A stretch of DNA of 64,000 nucleotides from Kordiimonas gwangyangensis DSM 19435 = JCM 12864 (GTDB taxonomy: Bacteria; Pseudomonadota; Alphaproteobacteria; Sphingomonadales; Kordiimonadaceae). The stretch spans positions 21,547-85,546 of the forward strand of contig NZ_AQXF01000005.1 of assembly GCF_000375545.1 (NCBI RefSeq), written 5' to 3'. Numbering within the stretch: position 1 is the first letter of the stretch; every line of letters starts with the position of its first letter. The notes beneath the pieces were generated by a model. It worked only from the letters and a program-made list of their open reading frames with translations. It was not told the origin of the DNA and made no database searches. A program made the position numbers and the translations under genes. Shown in pieces: positions 43,825 to 51,140 of this stretch.

Positions 43825-43875
43825 AACGCCCCAGGGGAAGCGAGGAAACCCGTTGAAAACGGCCCCTGGGGCGTT
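43825..43875 (-). terminator. 13-bp nested hairpin terminator of the holin-like gene
   Basis: AACGCCCCAGGGG (43825-43837) pairs perfectly with CCCCTGGGGCGTT (43863-43875). The loop carries its own 5-bp hairpin (CCGTT 43850-43854 with AACGG 43858-43862). On the minus strand the stem runs into TTTTCTTTTG. This is 39 bp past the stop of the holin-like gene. Confidence 0.7.
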
Positions 43876-43914
43876 GCCGAAGCGGCGGGCAGCAATCCGC
43901 CAACTCCGGTTTCT

Positions 43915-44379
43915 TTAGTGCGTGTCCATATGGTCACGCGGTGTCGGGTCTTCGCTCCTTGCAGGCGGCGAAGCGCTCAGCCCCTCGGCAAATGCTTTGG
44001 CCGTGTCCTGCAACAGGCCCGACAGCATGAAAATCAGGTCCGCGCCAGCTGCGGGCGCACGCTGTTGTGCCTCGATTTCGGCCTCAATGCGTTGGCGCAT
44101 CAGCTCCCGCTGCATTCGGTTCTGGCATATCTGCCACACAAGCGCGGACGCGAGCGCGAGCAGAAGGCCTACAATCGCAAGGCTCGGCGCCATGCCAAGC
44201 CCAAGTGACAACAGCCAGAAGCAGCAGGCGGCGCCAAGGGTTGCAATCGCGGCGAAGGCACTAAGGCCAGCTGCGAAAGCACCCAGCAGACCATACTTGG
44301 CCTGCGTGATTGGGCGCTCAAGAGCAGGCCTTGAGGTCAAGACCTGCTCTGTGAATATTTTAAGGACTGTGTCCAGCAT
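43915..44379 (-). CDS. Phage-holin-like (YqjE/holin-X type) membrane protein
   Basis: The 154-aa protein has two strong transmembrane helices (LLGAFAAGLSAFAAIATLGAACCFWLLSLGLG, about 31-62; LAIVGLLLALASALVWQI, about 67-84), a charged helical stretch (NRMQRELMRQRIEAEIEAQQR) and a flexible C-terminus. The layout is that of the small YqjE/Holin-X family found next to DUF883 proteins, not of a true phage lysis gene; no endolysin is near. GGAGAG precedes the ATG. The DUF883 gene lies 21 bp upstream on the same strand, so the two form a YqjD-YqjE-like pair. A membrane-stress role is likely. Confidence 0.75.
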   Translation of the reverse strand: MLDTVLKIFTEQVLTSRPALERPITQAKYGLLGAFAAGLSAFAAIATLGAACCFWLLSLGLGMAPSLAIVGLLLALASALVWQICQNRMQRELMRQRIEAEIEAQQRAPAAGADLIFMLSGLLQDTAKAFAEGLSASPPARSEDPTPRDHMDTH

Positions 44380-44400
44380 GCGCTCTCTCCGCGCGCCACC

Positions 44401-44709
44401 TTAGCGGCGGGTCAGGAGGGCTGCTACAATCGCACCACTGGCGAAAGCCGCTGCAGTCGACACAAACGGACGAGCCTTGATCGTGTCCTCAGCTTTGTCG
44501 CGGGCAACGATTGCCTGATCCTGCTTGCTGCGCAGATAGTCGCGTGCTTTTACACCGGCTTCGCGGGCACGCTCCTTGATGGCTTCAACGTCGATACGGG
44601 ACGTGTCGGCACCGTTAGGAGCAATGTCCTTCGCCTGGGCCGCAAGCAACTCCTTGATCTCGTTCAGATCCTTTTTCAGGGTCTTAATTTCTTGCTGGGC
44701 GGTTGCCAT
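44401..44709 (-). CDS. DUF883 (ElaB/YqjD-like) membrane-anchored protein
   Basis: The product is 102 aa from the ATG at 44709 (GGAG 7 nt upstream; a second ATG directly before gives one extra residue). A helical, charged N-terminal region with coiled-coil potential (TLKKDLNEIKELLAAQAK ... DVEAIKERAREAGVKARDYL) is followed by one C-terminal transmembrane helix with the family glycine pattern (RPFVSTAAAFASGAIVAALLTRR). E. coli YqjD and ElaB of this family bind ribosomes and the inner membrane in stationary phase. It precedes the holin-like gene by 21 bp in the same operon. Part of the stress island. Confidence 0.88.
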   Translation of the reverse strand: MATAQQEIKTLKKDLNEIKELLAAQAKDIAPNGADTSRIDVEAIKERAREAGVKARDYLRSKQDQAIVARDKAEDTIKARPFVSTAAAFASGAIVAALLTRR

Positions 44710-44929
44710 CATAATTCTCCTATTAATTTACAAATTGCCCCGCAACGCGCTTGCAACATGTTGGTGCGCTGCGTCGATGACTAGAGAATGGCAATTCGTA
44801 ACTTAGGGAACAATGTGAAGGCTGGGCGGGAAGTATAAAGAGATAATAAAAAGCGTGAGAGAATATGATTTTATGCGTGAAAACAAGGTGTTCCAGCGCG
44901 CGAGCAAGCGCACGCCAAGGCCTGAAGGC

Positions 44930-45304
44930 CTAGCGCAACACGTGTTCGATCGTCTCGATCAGGTCTTCCATGATGAACGGCTTGGTCACATAACCACTGG
45001 CACCGCGCTCATAGGCAATCTCGCGGGTTCGCCTGTCATTGCGCACGCTGAGCACCACCACCTTGGGTGCACTGCCGTTGGCGCCAACAATGTCAGGCAA
45101 CAGGTCGAGCCCATCCTTGTCGGGCAAGCCGAGATCCAGGATCACAAGATCCGGTTCTTCTGTCTCGCAAAGCTTATGACCCTCACCGGCTGTAGACGCC
45201 TCGTGAAAGGTCGCACCATAATCCATCATCGAGATCCGCAGGAACGTCCGGATCGACGGTGTGTCATCAATTACGAGAATTTTGGCATTCTCGATTACAC
45301 TCAC
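44930..45304 (-). CDS. Single-domain response regulator (CheY-like)
   Basis: The 124-aa product is a receiver domain only: acidic pair at D13-D14 (VIDDTPS), phosphoacceptor D57 (LDLGLPDKDG), conserved Ser in LSVRND, Lys in TKPF. There is no output domain. It overlaps the KdpD-like kinase gene by 4 nt (ATGA), so it is a cognate partner or a phosphate shuttle/sink. The KdpE-like transcription factor at 37968 is 6 kb away and could be the second partner. The two receivers are similar in their LDLGLPD and TKPF blocks. Confidence 0.88.
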   Translation of the reverse strand: MSVIENAKILVIDDTPSIRTFLRISMMDYGATFHEASTAGEGHKLCETEEPDLVILDLGLPDKDGLDLLPDIVGANGSAPKVVVLSVRNDRRTREIAYERGASGYVTKPFIMEDLIETIEHVLR

Positions 45305-47289
45305 TGGGCTGCCTCCATCCTTTCGCTGCCATCATAGGGAAAATGCAGGGTGAAAATCGCCCCTCCCTCCGGATGATTTGCCACGGTGACATCGCCGTCC
45401 TGCGCCCGCATAACTGATTTTGCGATTGCAAGTCCAAGGCCTGTTCCTGCCACCTGGCTATCGGTCTTGTTGAGCCGTTCATATTTATCGAAGACACGGT
45501 CCAGCATGTCATCTGGAATACCCGGACCATGATCACGCACATGATAGCGGAAGTACCCCTCTGATACTTCCAGCGTGACGTCAATTGCAGCGCCCTCTGG
45601 GGAATATTTCGCTGCATTATCAATGATGTTTTGCAAAACCTGCGTTGTCATCATGCTGTCCATCATAACGCGCACGCCCGCCGTGTCACCCATTACTTTG
45701 ACCGGGCGGTCCTTCAGGCGCGGACGCAAGGCTTTCAGCACTGTACGCACAGAGTCCATCGGGTCATGTTCGCTGGTGGAAAACTCGATTTCGCCACTTT
45801 CGATACGGGTCATAGACAGGATATTGGTGATAAAGCTGTCCAGCCGCTGCGCCTCATCAAGCGCGGTTTCCGTGAGTGTATCTTCCTGCTCTTCCGTGAT
45901 GCGGCCCGCCTTTCTAAGGCTGCGCAACACACTGATACTGCCGATAATGGAAGCCAGCGGTGTTTTCAGGTCATGCGACACGCTGGAGAGCAGCATAGAG
46001 CGCAGCTTCTCTCGCTCTTCGCGGAAACGGCTGTCTGTCATTTCGTTCATCAATTCAACACGTTCGATGGTTGCCGCCACATGGTCCGCCATCGAAGTCA
46101 TCAACTGGCCAAAGCCCGGATCAAGCCGCGCCCTCATCGGGATATGCACCCCGAACACACCGTATTTGCCTTGGCCCGTTTCCATGATCTCAAAGCGCCA
46201 GCTGGAGCCGATGCCCAGAAGTGCGCCAAAACCAGCTGTCTGACCCTGTTGCCAACACTTCTGGAGCGCGAGCAGATCTTTCTGGTCAAGTTCTGTATTG
46301 AGCGGGTAGCGCGTAAACGTGACAGAACCGTTCTGTGCATCGGAATTCGGCATGAAAAACGCGACATCCATACCAAAAAGCTTGTGTACCTCACGGTCGA
46401 GGATCTCAAGCACCTGGTGTTTGTTATCCGCGCCCGTCGTCAATTGGTGAATATCATAAAGCGCACGGGATCGCCGTTCTTTCAGTCGCGCATTTTCCAC
46501 ACTGGCGCGTACATGGCCGCCCATGAAGGATACGATCAGCGCGGCACCTAGATAGATGGAGATATTGATCATGTCCGTCAGCGTGCTCAGGTTGAACTGG
46601 CCGATGGGCACCACATAAAAATAGTTGATCACCCCGAAACTCAGCGCCGATGCGACAAGCGCCGACAGAAGGCCATATCGCAGTGAGACAATCACACAGG
46701 CGAGCAGGAAGATAAGCGCAATATTGTGCATGTTGATGCGATGCATGATCATCGGCAGCATCGCACGCACACACTCTGCAACAAGGAAAGCAGCCGCAAC
46801 CGCCACCACTGGTGCCAGGACATGTTCCCATGTGAACACACCAAGGTTCACCCGCGACCAGAAGCCTGGTTTGGCGACAGCACCTTCAAGCGGCACAATC
46901 GTCACATGTGCATGATGACCGAAGCGCCGCGCAAGGCGGTCGGCGGTTGAGCGCTTGAACAGCATCTTCAGGCCATTTTCCTGGACCTGACCAACAAATA
47001 TGTGAGAGATGTCCTCGCCTGCATCAATGCAGGCCTGAATATAGTCAATCTTGGCGGCACCACTGTCCGCCACTTCAAGGTGCACAATCTCGGCGCCGGA
47101 CTCTTCCGCACGCTGCAACAGGCGCATCGTGCGCTCATGTCGGCGTGCGTTGCCTACGGTCTCGTCTGGCGCTTGTACGTAAAGCACACGCCATTTCGCG
47201 CCGGTCTCAGGCAACTTCCGGAGCGCCGCGTCAAGCACCATATGGCTGCGCGGGTGACCGTTAATACACACTAGAACATCGAGCGACAT
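45301..47289 (-). CDS. KdpD-like sensor histidine kinase lacking the KdpD N-terminal domain
   Basis: The 662-aa kinase has a universal-stress-protein-like domain (about 1-135), a four-helix DUF4118 membrane unit (about 155-258), a GAF-like region (about 280-415), HisKA with H439 (SSVSHDLKTPLASI) and a HATPase domain (NIIDNAAKYS, DHGPGIPDD, TGLGLAIAKSV). E. coli KdpD has an additional N-terminal KdpD domain of about 200 residues with a Walker motif; it is missing here. The downstream CheY-like gene overlaps by 4 nt. GAGG precedes the ATG. No Kdp potassium pump is near, so the kinase may sense turgor, ions or stress and act on stress genes. The USP domain could bind nucleotide. Confidence 0.86.
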   Translation of the reverse strand: MSLDVLVCINGHPRSHMVLDAALRKLPETGAKWRVLYVQAPDETVGNARRHERTMRLLQRAEESGAEIVHLEVADSGAAKIDYIQACIDAGEDISHIFVGQVQENGLKMLFKRSTADRLARRFGHHAHVTIVPLEGAVAKPGFWSRVNLGVFTWEHVLAPVVAVAAAFLVAECVRAMLPMIMHRINMHNIALIFLLACVIVSLRYGLLSALVASALSFGVINYFYVVPIGQFNLSTLTDMINISIYLGAALIVSFMGGHVRASVENARLKERRSRALYDIHQLTTGADNKHQVLEILDREVHKLFGMDVAFFMPNSDAQNGSVTFTRYPLNTELDQKDLLALQKCWQQGQTAGFGALLGIGSSWRFEIMETGQGKYGVFGVHIPMRARLDPGFGQLMTSMADHVAATIERVELMNEMTDSRFREEREKLRSMLLSSVSHDLKTPLASIIGSISVLRSLRKAGRITEEQEDTLTETALDEAQRLDSFITNILSMTRIESGEIEFSTSEHDPMDSVRTVLKALRPRLKDRPVKVMGDTAGVRVMMDSMMTTQVLQNIIDNAAKYSPEGAAIDVTLEVSEGYFRYHVRDHGPGIPDDMLDRVFDKYERLNKTDSQVAGTGLGLAIAKSVMRAQDGDVTVANHPEGGAIFTLHFPYDGSERMEAAQ

Positions 47290-47371
47290 GCAAACCTCGA
47301 ACCTGTTTTCCCCGTCTAAAGGCTAGAAACCACCATATAAATATTCCATTAGGAAGACCACCCACACATAA

Positions 47372-47395
47372 AAAAACGGGCCGTGGCCCGTTTTT
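47372..47395. terminator. Bidirectional intrinsic terminator
   Basis: AAAAACGGGC (47372-47381) and GCCCGTTTTT (47386-47395) form a 10-bp stem with a CGTG loop between the kinase promoter region and the 53-aa peptide gene (minus strand), which it terminates. Confidence 0.85.
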
Positions 47396-47418
47396 AGCTT
47401 CCCTTTTAACACAAGAAT

Positions 47419-47580
47419 TTACTGGTCTTTCAGTTCTTCGGTGGCGTCTTCAAGCTCCCGACCTGCATCGTTTGCCGCTTCTTCGATCTGGTCGCCAACG
47501 TCATCGTCGCGGTCAACAACCATCACAACAACTACTGCCGCAACGACAACCGCCAGAAGAATTTTCAAGTTATTGCTCAT
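47419..47580 (-). CDS. 53-aa single-pass membrane peptide
   Basis: A frame from the ATG at 47580 (GGAGG about 6 nt upstream) to TAA at 47421 gives 53 residues: a hydrophobic segment (LKILLAVVVAAVVVVMVV, about 5-22) followed by an acidic, amphipathic tail (DRDDDVGDQIEEAANDAGRELE and on). It has no lipobox. A strong terminator lies 24 bp downstream. I do not recognise a family, but the length, SD site, terminator and position between Dps and the KdpD-like kinase support a real gene. The tail has a heptad-like pattern. It may be a small regulator or anchor acting at the inner membrane. Confidence 0.75.
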   Translation of the reverse strand: MSNNLKILLAVVVAAVVVVMVVDRDDDVGDQIEEAANDAGRELEDATEELKDQ

Positions 47581-47624
47581 AGTGTCCTCCAATAAGTTCC
47601 TGAGCGATTAAATCAGTTTGCCGA

Positions 47625-48530
47625 TTAAAGTGATGCGCCGAGCATCCAGGATGCTTCATCGTGGAACCGCATACGTTCGACCATCAGGTCAGCGGTCACT
47701 TCGTCACCGACCTCTTCGGCAACATTCAGCACCTTGCGCGCCTCTGATGCGCATACACCATGCGCCGTCTTGAGGTTACGCAGCATGTCTTCCGCAGAAT
47801 TCGGAAGTTCGTCATCATCTTCCACCTTGGAAAGTTTCCCGAACGCCTTAAGCGTGCCTGGGGTAAAGTGGCCGATGGCGCGGATGCGTTCCGCAATATC
47901 ATCACCTGCTTCGTGCAGATCCTGATAATGCTCCTCGAACAATTGGTGCAGGCCATGGAAATGCGGACCCGTCACGTTCCAGTGATAGAAGAGCGATTTC
48001 ACGTACAGCGAATAGGTGGACGCAAGCATGCCACTAAGCGCCTCCGCGACTTTCGCACGGCTTTCTTCACCGATGCTACCGTCTGTCGGTTGGCCGTCTT
48101 TCACGGGGGTTACAAGTTTCATGCCTTGATCTCCTTTCTTGGCTTCAATATTGGCAGGTGTCACCACCTTGATCAGTTGATCGAGCGCCTCCGAAACGTC
48201 GTGGAGGGCGTCCGCGTACTTCTGTTGTTCTTTATCTTTGCGGCGGTTGACCGCAGGGCTTTCCTCGGCGATGCGCTGTTGCTCCTCAAGCGCGAGGATT
48301 ACCCGGTCTTTAAGCTCAATAAGGTCACGCGGGCCATGCTGCTCAAGCGCTTCAAGCGCGGTGAGCGAGCCGCCATAGGCACGTTCGATCCAGCGTGAAA
48401 GCTCCCGCACCTCCTTGCCAAGGCCTTCGTCTTCAAGTGCCTGCTCGTGACGTTTGAGGCACTGGTGCAGGCTGACCGCGAAGCTATCGAACTCCGAACT
48501 TTTGCCGTAACGCGTGCTAATTGAACTCAT
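47625..48530 (-). CDS. dps: Dps-family ferritin-like protein with fused N-terminal region
   Basis: From the ATG at 48530 (GGAG 7 nt upstream) the frame encodes 301 residues. The C-terminal part (about 137-301) is a Dps: LYVKSLFYHWNVTGPHFHGLHQLFEEHYQDLHEAGDDIAERIRAIG carries the ferroxidase His and Asp/Glu ligands, and RFHDEASWMLGA ends it. The first 136 residues (RYGKSSEFDSFAVSLHQCLKRHEQALEDEG, then charged helices) are extra and unlike known Dps tails. An internal ATG at 48122 with a strong SD (GAAAGGAG, 8 nt away) starts a protein of exactly normal Dps length (165 aa). The locus therefore probably makes a short Dps, and perhaps also a long form. It protects DNA and stores iron in stress. 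A tandem TTTATG box lies 74-90 bp upstream. Confidence 0.85.
   Translation of the reverse strand: MSSISTRYGKSSEFDSFAVSLHQCLKRHEQALEDEGLGKEVRELSRWIERAYGGSLTALEALEQHGPRDLIELKDRVILALEEQQRIAEESPAVNRRKDKEQQKYADALHDVSEALDQLIKVVTPANIEAKKGDQGMKLVTPVKDGQPTDGSIGEESRAKVAEALSGMLASTYSLYVKSLFYHWNVTGPHFHGLHQLFEEHYQDLHEAGDDIAERIRAIGHFTPGTLKAFGKLSKVEDDDELPNSAEDMLRNLKTAHGVCASEARKVLNVAEEVGDEVTADLMVERMRFHDEASWMLGASL
48122..48138 (-). promoter_or_regulatory. Internal ribosome-binding site and ATG for short Dps
   Basis: On the minus strand GAAAGGAG (48131-48138), 8 nt, then ATG (48120-48122) AAA CTT lies inside the long frame and matches the usual Dps N-terminus (MKLVTPVKDG). The SD is as strong as that of the upstream start. 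Confidence 0.65.
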
Positions 48531-48603
48531 GACCAATCTCCTTCGTTCACAGCCAAGATCGCGAAGTCGGCATGAGTTTTCGATAGGAAGGGCCATGACC
48601 GCC

Positions 48604-48620
48604 CATAAAAATCGCATAAA
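48604..48620 (-). promoter_or_regulatory. Tandem TTTATG-N5-TTTATG box upstream of dps
   Basis: Minus-strand TTTATG CGATT TTTATG has the same half-sites and 11-bp spacing as the box before the amidoligase. It lies 74-90 bp upstream of the long dps start, a suitable place for an activator of OmpR/KdpE type. Confidence 0.55.
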
Positions 48621-48725
48621 GAACGCCCGAAGCCTGCCTCGCCTTATTGTGATGCGCGGCGGCTTCCAGCCTGCGCTACAACAGCAAACACAAAGAAAAT
48701 ACAGACGACAGGGAGGAACAGCACA

Positions 48726-49043
48726 ATGATCGCACGCACATGGACCGGCTATGTGAAACCGGAAAAGGCGCAAGCCTATATTGAGCTCATGGAAACGGTG
48801 GCGCTGCCTGACTATAAAGGTACACCCGGCAATCTGGGCGCCTGGTGCCTGCACCGCGACCTAGGCGGCAAGACCGAGATTGTCATGCTCACATTCTGGG
48901 AAAGTATGGATGCCATCAAACGTTTTGCAGGCGACGGCGAAACCACTGCCAAATATTATGACTTCGACAAGGACTATCTGATCGAAATGCCTGAGAATTC
49001 AGTACATTTCGGCGTACGAGGCATTGCCCCTATCCTTGCGTGA
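48726..49043 (+). CDS. Small dimeric alpha/beta-barrel (ABM-like) protein
   Basis: The 105-aa product has the outline of antibiotic-biosynthesis-monooxygenase-like domains: MIARTWTGYVKPEKAQAYIELM, then IVMLTFWESMDAIKRFAGD, beta-alpha-beta repeats that dimerise into a barrel. Members include heme-degrading and quinone-forming enzymes and many of unknown function. No metal or heme ligand can be assigned. GGGAGG lies about 12 nt before the ATG. It is divergent from dps, sharing its promoter region, and convergent with dgcA, 9 bp apart. A stress-linked role is possible. Confidence 0.65.
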   Translation: MIARTWTGYVKPEKAQAYIELMETVALPDYKGTPGNLGAWCLHRDLGGKTEIVMLTFWESMDAIKRFAGDGETTAKYYDFDKDYLIEMPENSVHFGVRGIAPILA

Positions 49044-49052
49044 TGCAACGCA

Positions 49053-50036
49053 TCAGCCCCAAAGCGGCACGTCGCTTTCACTGATCCAACCGCGGTCGAT
49101 CATCAGGCCGCCGTCACGGTCCTTGGCCATCCAGACCGGGCCATCAAGGTCGATAAACTCAGCGCCATCCGCCAGCACAAGCGCTGGCGCCATGGCAAGC
49201 GAGGTGCCGATCATGCAGCCTACCATGATCCGGAAACCGGCATTGAGCGCATCCTGCTTGAGCGCCAGCGCTTCCGTCAGGCCACCGGTTTTATCCAGCT
49301 TGATGTTGATAATGTCGTAACGACCCTTGAGGCCTGCAATATCCCGCCGAGTATGGCAGCTTTCATCGGCGCACAAGGGCACGGCGGATGTAAAGCCCGC
49401 CAGCACAGCATCACTGCCAGCTGGCAAAGGTTGCTCAAGCATATCCACATTCAGCGCCGCGAGGTCTTTGTGAACTGCGGCCAGAAGCTCAATATCCCAG
49501 CTTTCGTTGGGATCGACAATCAGGCGCGGGTTGGGTGCCGCCGCACGAATGGCGCGCACTTTGGCGACCACATCATCACGGTTCAGTTTGACCTTGATCA
49601 GCCCACAATCCTTAAGCCGTTCAGCGCGCATGGCCATTTCTTCAAGGCAACCGATGCCAATAGTAATGGCGGTTACCGGGCGCTCGGCGCGCTTGGCGCC
49701 CGCCAGTTCATAAACGCTTTTGCCCGACTGCTTGGCCTCCAGCTCCCAAAGCGCGCAGTCGATTGCGTTCCGCGCTGCTCCCGCTGGCATGATGGACAGA
49801 AGTTCCTCACGGCTACAGCCCGCCTCAACGTGGCCGGCGACAGCTTTCAGTTCCTCAAGCACGCTATCAGTGCTCTCACCATAGTGGGCATAAGGCACGG
49901 ATTCACCGCAGCCCTTGAACCGGCCATCAGTGATTTCGGCTACCGTCACGTCCACGGCGGTTTTAACGCCACGCGAAATGTGAAACGGCTCCTTGAGGTG
50001 CCATGTTTCTGCATGGAAGACAGCTTTTCTACTCAT
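49053..50036 (-). CDS. dgcA: Dipeptide epimerase / N-acetyl-D-glutamate racemase DgcA
   Basis: The 327-aa enolase-superfamily enzyme has a capping domain (residues 1-110) and a barrel with the KxK base (LIKVKLNRDD), metal ligands in IVDPNESWD, the Glu in MLEQPLP and the Asp in CADES, and the opposite lysine in IINIKLDKTGG. This is the set of the L-Ala-D/L-Glu epimerase group. In the DgcN-DgcA pathway known from marine proteobacteria, DgcN acetylates D-glutamate and DgcA epimerises it. The ATG at 50036 overlaps the dgcN stop by 4 nt. The adjacent dgcN and LysR genes make this role more likely than muropeptide recycling. Confidence 0.87.
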   Translation of the reverse strand: MSRKAVFHAETWHLKEPFHISRGVKTAVDVTVAEITDGRFKGCGESVPYAHYGESTDSVLEELKAVAGHVEAGCSREELLSIMPAGAARNAIDCALWELEAKQSGKSVYELAGAKRAERPVTAITIGIGCLEEMAMRAERLKDCGLIKVKLNRDDVVAKVRAIRAAAPNPRLIVDPNESWDIELLAAVHKDLAALNVDMLEQPLPAGSDAVLAGFTSAVPLCADESCHTRRDIAGLKGRYDIINIKLDKTGGLTEALALKQDALNAGFRIMVGCMIGTSLAMAPALVLADGAEFIDLDGPVWMAKDRDGGLMIDRGWISESDVPLWG

Positions 50037-51043
50037 GGGCGGGTCAGGCTTTCCAACTCGGTTACAATCTTTTCCACGCCCATGCGGAGCGGGTCGACAC
50101 ACGGTACACCAAAGTTCTGCTCCGTGTCTGCGCAAAGTTTAGTCGCATCCTCAAGCGAGAGACCAGAGGTATTGAGAGAAATGCCCACAAATGTGGCATT
50201 TTTATTGGTCCGGCGCGCGAACTTGAGGTTTGCCTCAATAGTCTCTTTGAGGTCAGGCAGCGGGTAATGTGGCAGGCTGCGCATGTGCGGGCGCCCGGGT
50301 TCATGGCACACCACAAGGGCGTCCGCCGCCGCGCCGTGCAGCAGGCCAAGGCTGACCCCGGCGTAGGACGGGTGGAAAAGTGAACCCTGCCCTTCAATCA
50401 GGTCCCAGTGGTCCGCCGCTGCATCTGGTGTCAAGAGTTCCACCGCACCAGAGATGAAGTCGGAGATGACGGCATCAATGGGAAGGCCGGAGCCCGCGAT
50501 GAGGATACCGGTCTGTCCGGTAGCGCGAAAATCGGCGGAAATTCCGCGTTTTTTCATCTCCGCCTCAAGTGCGAGGGTCGTATACATCTTGCCGACAGAA
50601 CAGTCAGTACCCACGGTCAGCAGGCGTTTTCCGGTGCGTATCTTGCCCTTGCCGGTGGGCAGTGGCACGTCCGAATGGCGGATGTCAATCAGCCGCCGGC
50701 CCAGCATTTCCGCGCGTTCGCGGATGGTGGGAACAGAGGAGAGGCGGCGGTGAAGGCCGCTGACAATATCAAGGCCGGCGTCGAGCGCGTCGAGGATGGC
50801 TTCGACCCAGCTGTCGGAGATGGTGCCGCCCGCGTTGGCGAGGCCGAGCACGTAACTTTTGGCACCCTTCGCCGCCGCTTCCGCAGGCGTCATGGCAGGG
50901 AGGCCGAGGGAGATAGTGCAGCCGCTAAGCGCATGTTCGCCAAGGCAATTTTCTGGCCGCCACTGCGCAACACCCCGCGCGGTTTTAACCGCAATGGGGT
51001 CTGTCGCTTCACCGAGGAACAGGAGATAGGGGCCTTCGATCAT
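50033..51043 (-). CDS. dgcN: D-glutamate N-acetyltransferase DgcN (DUF1611)
   Basis: The 336-aa protein begins at the ATG at 51043 with GGGAGG upstream. It has the DUF1611 architecture: an N-terminal region (YLLFLGEATDPIAVKTARGVAQW) and a P-loop domain with TVGTDCSVGKMYTTLALE (about 160-178) and LIEGQGSLFHPSYAGVSLGLLHG. DgcN enzymes N-acetylate D-glutamate as the first step of its catabolism. The 4-nt overlap with dgcA and a LysR gene 97 bp upstream reproduce the dgcR-dgcN-dgcA module. The P-loop is atypical for an acetyltransferase and is characteristic of this family. Confidence 0.87.
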   Translation of the reverse strand: MIEGPYLLFLGEATDPIAVKTARGVAQWRPENCLGEHALSGCTISLGLPAMTPAEAAAKGAKSYVLGLANAGGTISDSWVEAILDALDAGLDIVSGLHRRLSSVPTIRERAEMLGRRLIDIRHSDVPLPTGKGKIRTGKRLLTVGTDCSVGKMYTTLALEAEMKKRGISADFRATGQTGILIAGSGLPIDAVISDFISGAVELLTPDAAADHWDLIEGQGSLFHPSYAGVSLGLLHGAAADALVVCHEPGRPHMRSLPHYPLPDLKETIEANLKFARRTNKNATFVGISLNTSGLSLEDATKLCADTEQNFGVPCVDPLRMGVEKIVTELESLTRP

Positions 51044-51140
51044 GGGTGCCTCCCGGGCTTTCTGAGGGTTTCGGATGGCACCATAGGGTCTGAGAGGCGG
51101 CTTGCATAATTCCAAGACAACCGCACCTCATAACCAAAAG

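Larger units (their letters stand above)
43433..43914. other. 480-bp gap holding a candidate sRNA and two terminators
   Basis: No protein gene is convincing here. It contains a minus-strand intrinsic terminator at 43596-43624, a 26-bp near-perfect palindrome at 43706-43731, a minus-strand promoter-like pair at 43762-43790 and a long structured terminator at 43825-43875. These are listed separately. Confidence 0.6.

Noticed and set aside
43915..44379. Prophage holin
   Set aside because: No endolysin, capsid or integrase genes nearby, and the DUF883 neighbour points to the YqjE-like family instead.
44871..44876. Isolated TTTATG in the gap between DUF883 and the CheY-like gene
   Set aside because: No second half-site 11 bp away on either side; a chance match.
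47334..47352. Possible third TTTATG-like box before the KdpD-like kinase gene
   Set aside because: On the minus strand it reads CTAATG...TATATG with 13-bp spacing, too different from the two clear boxes.
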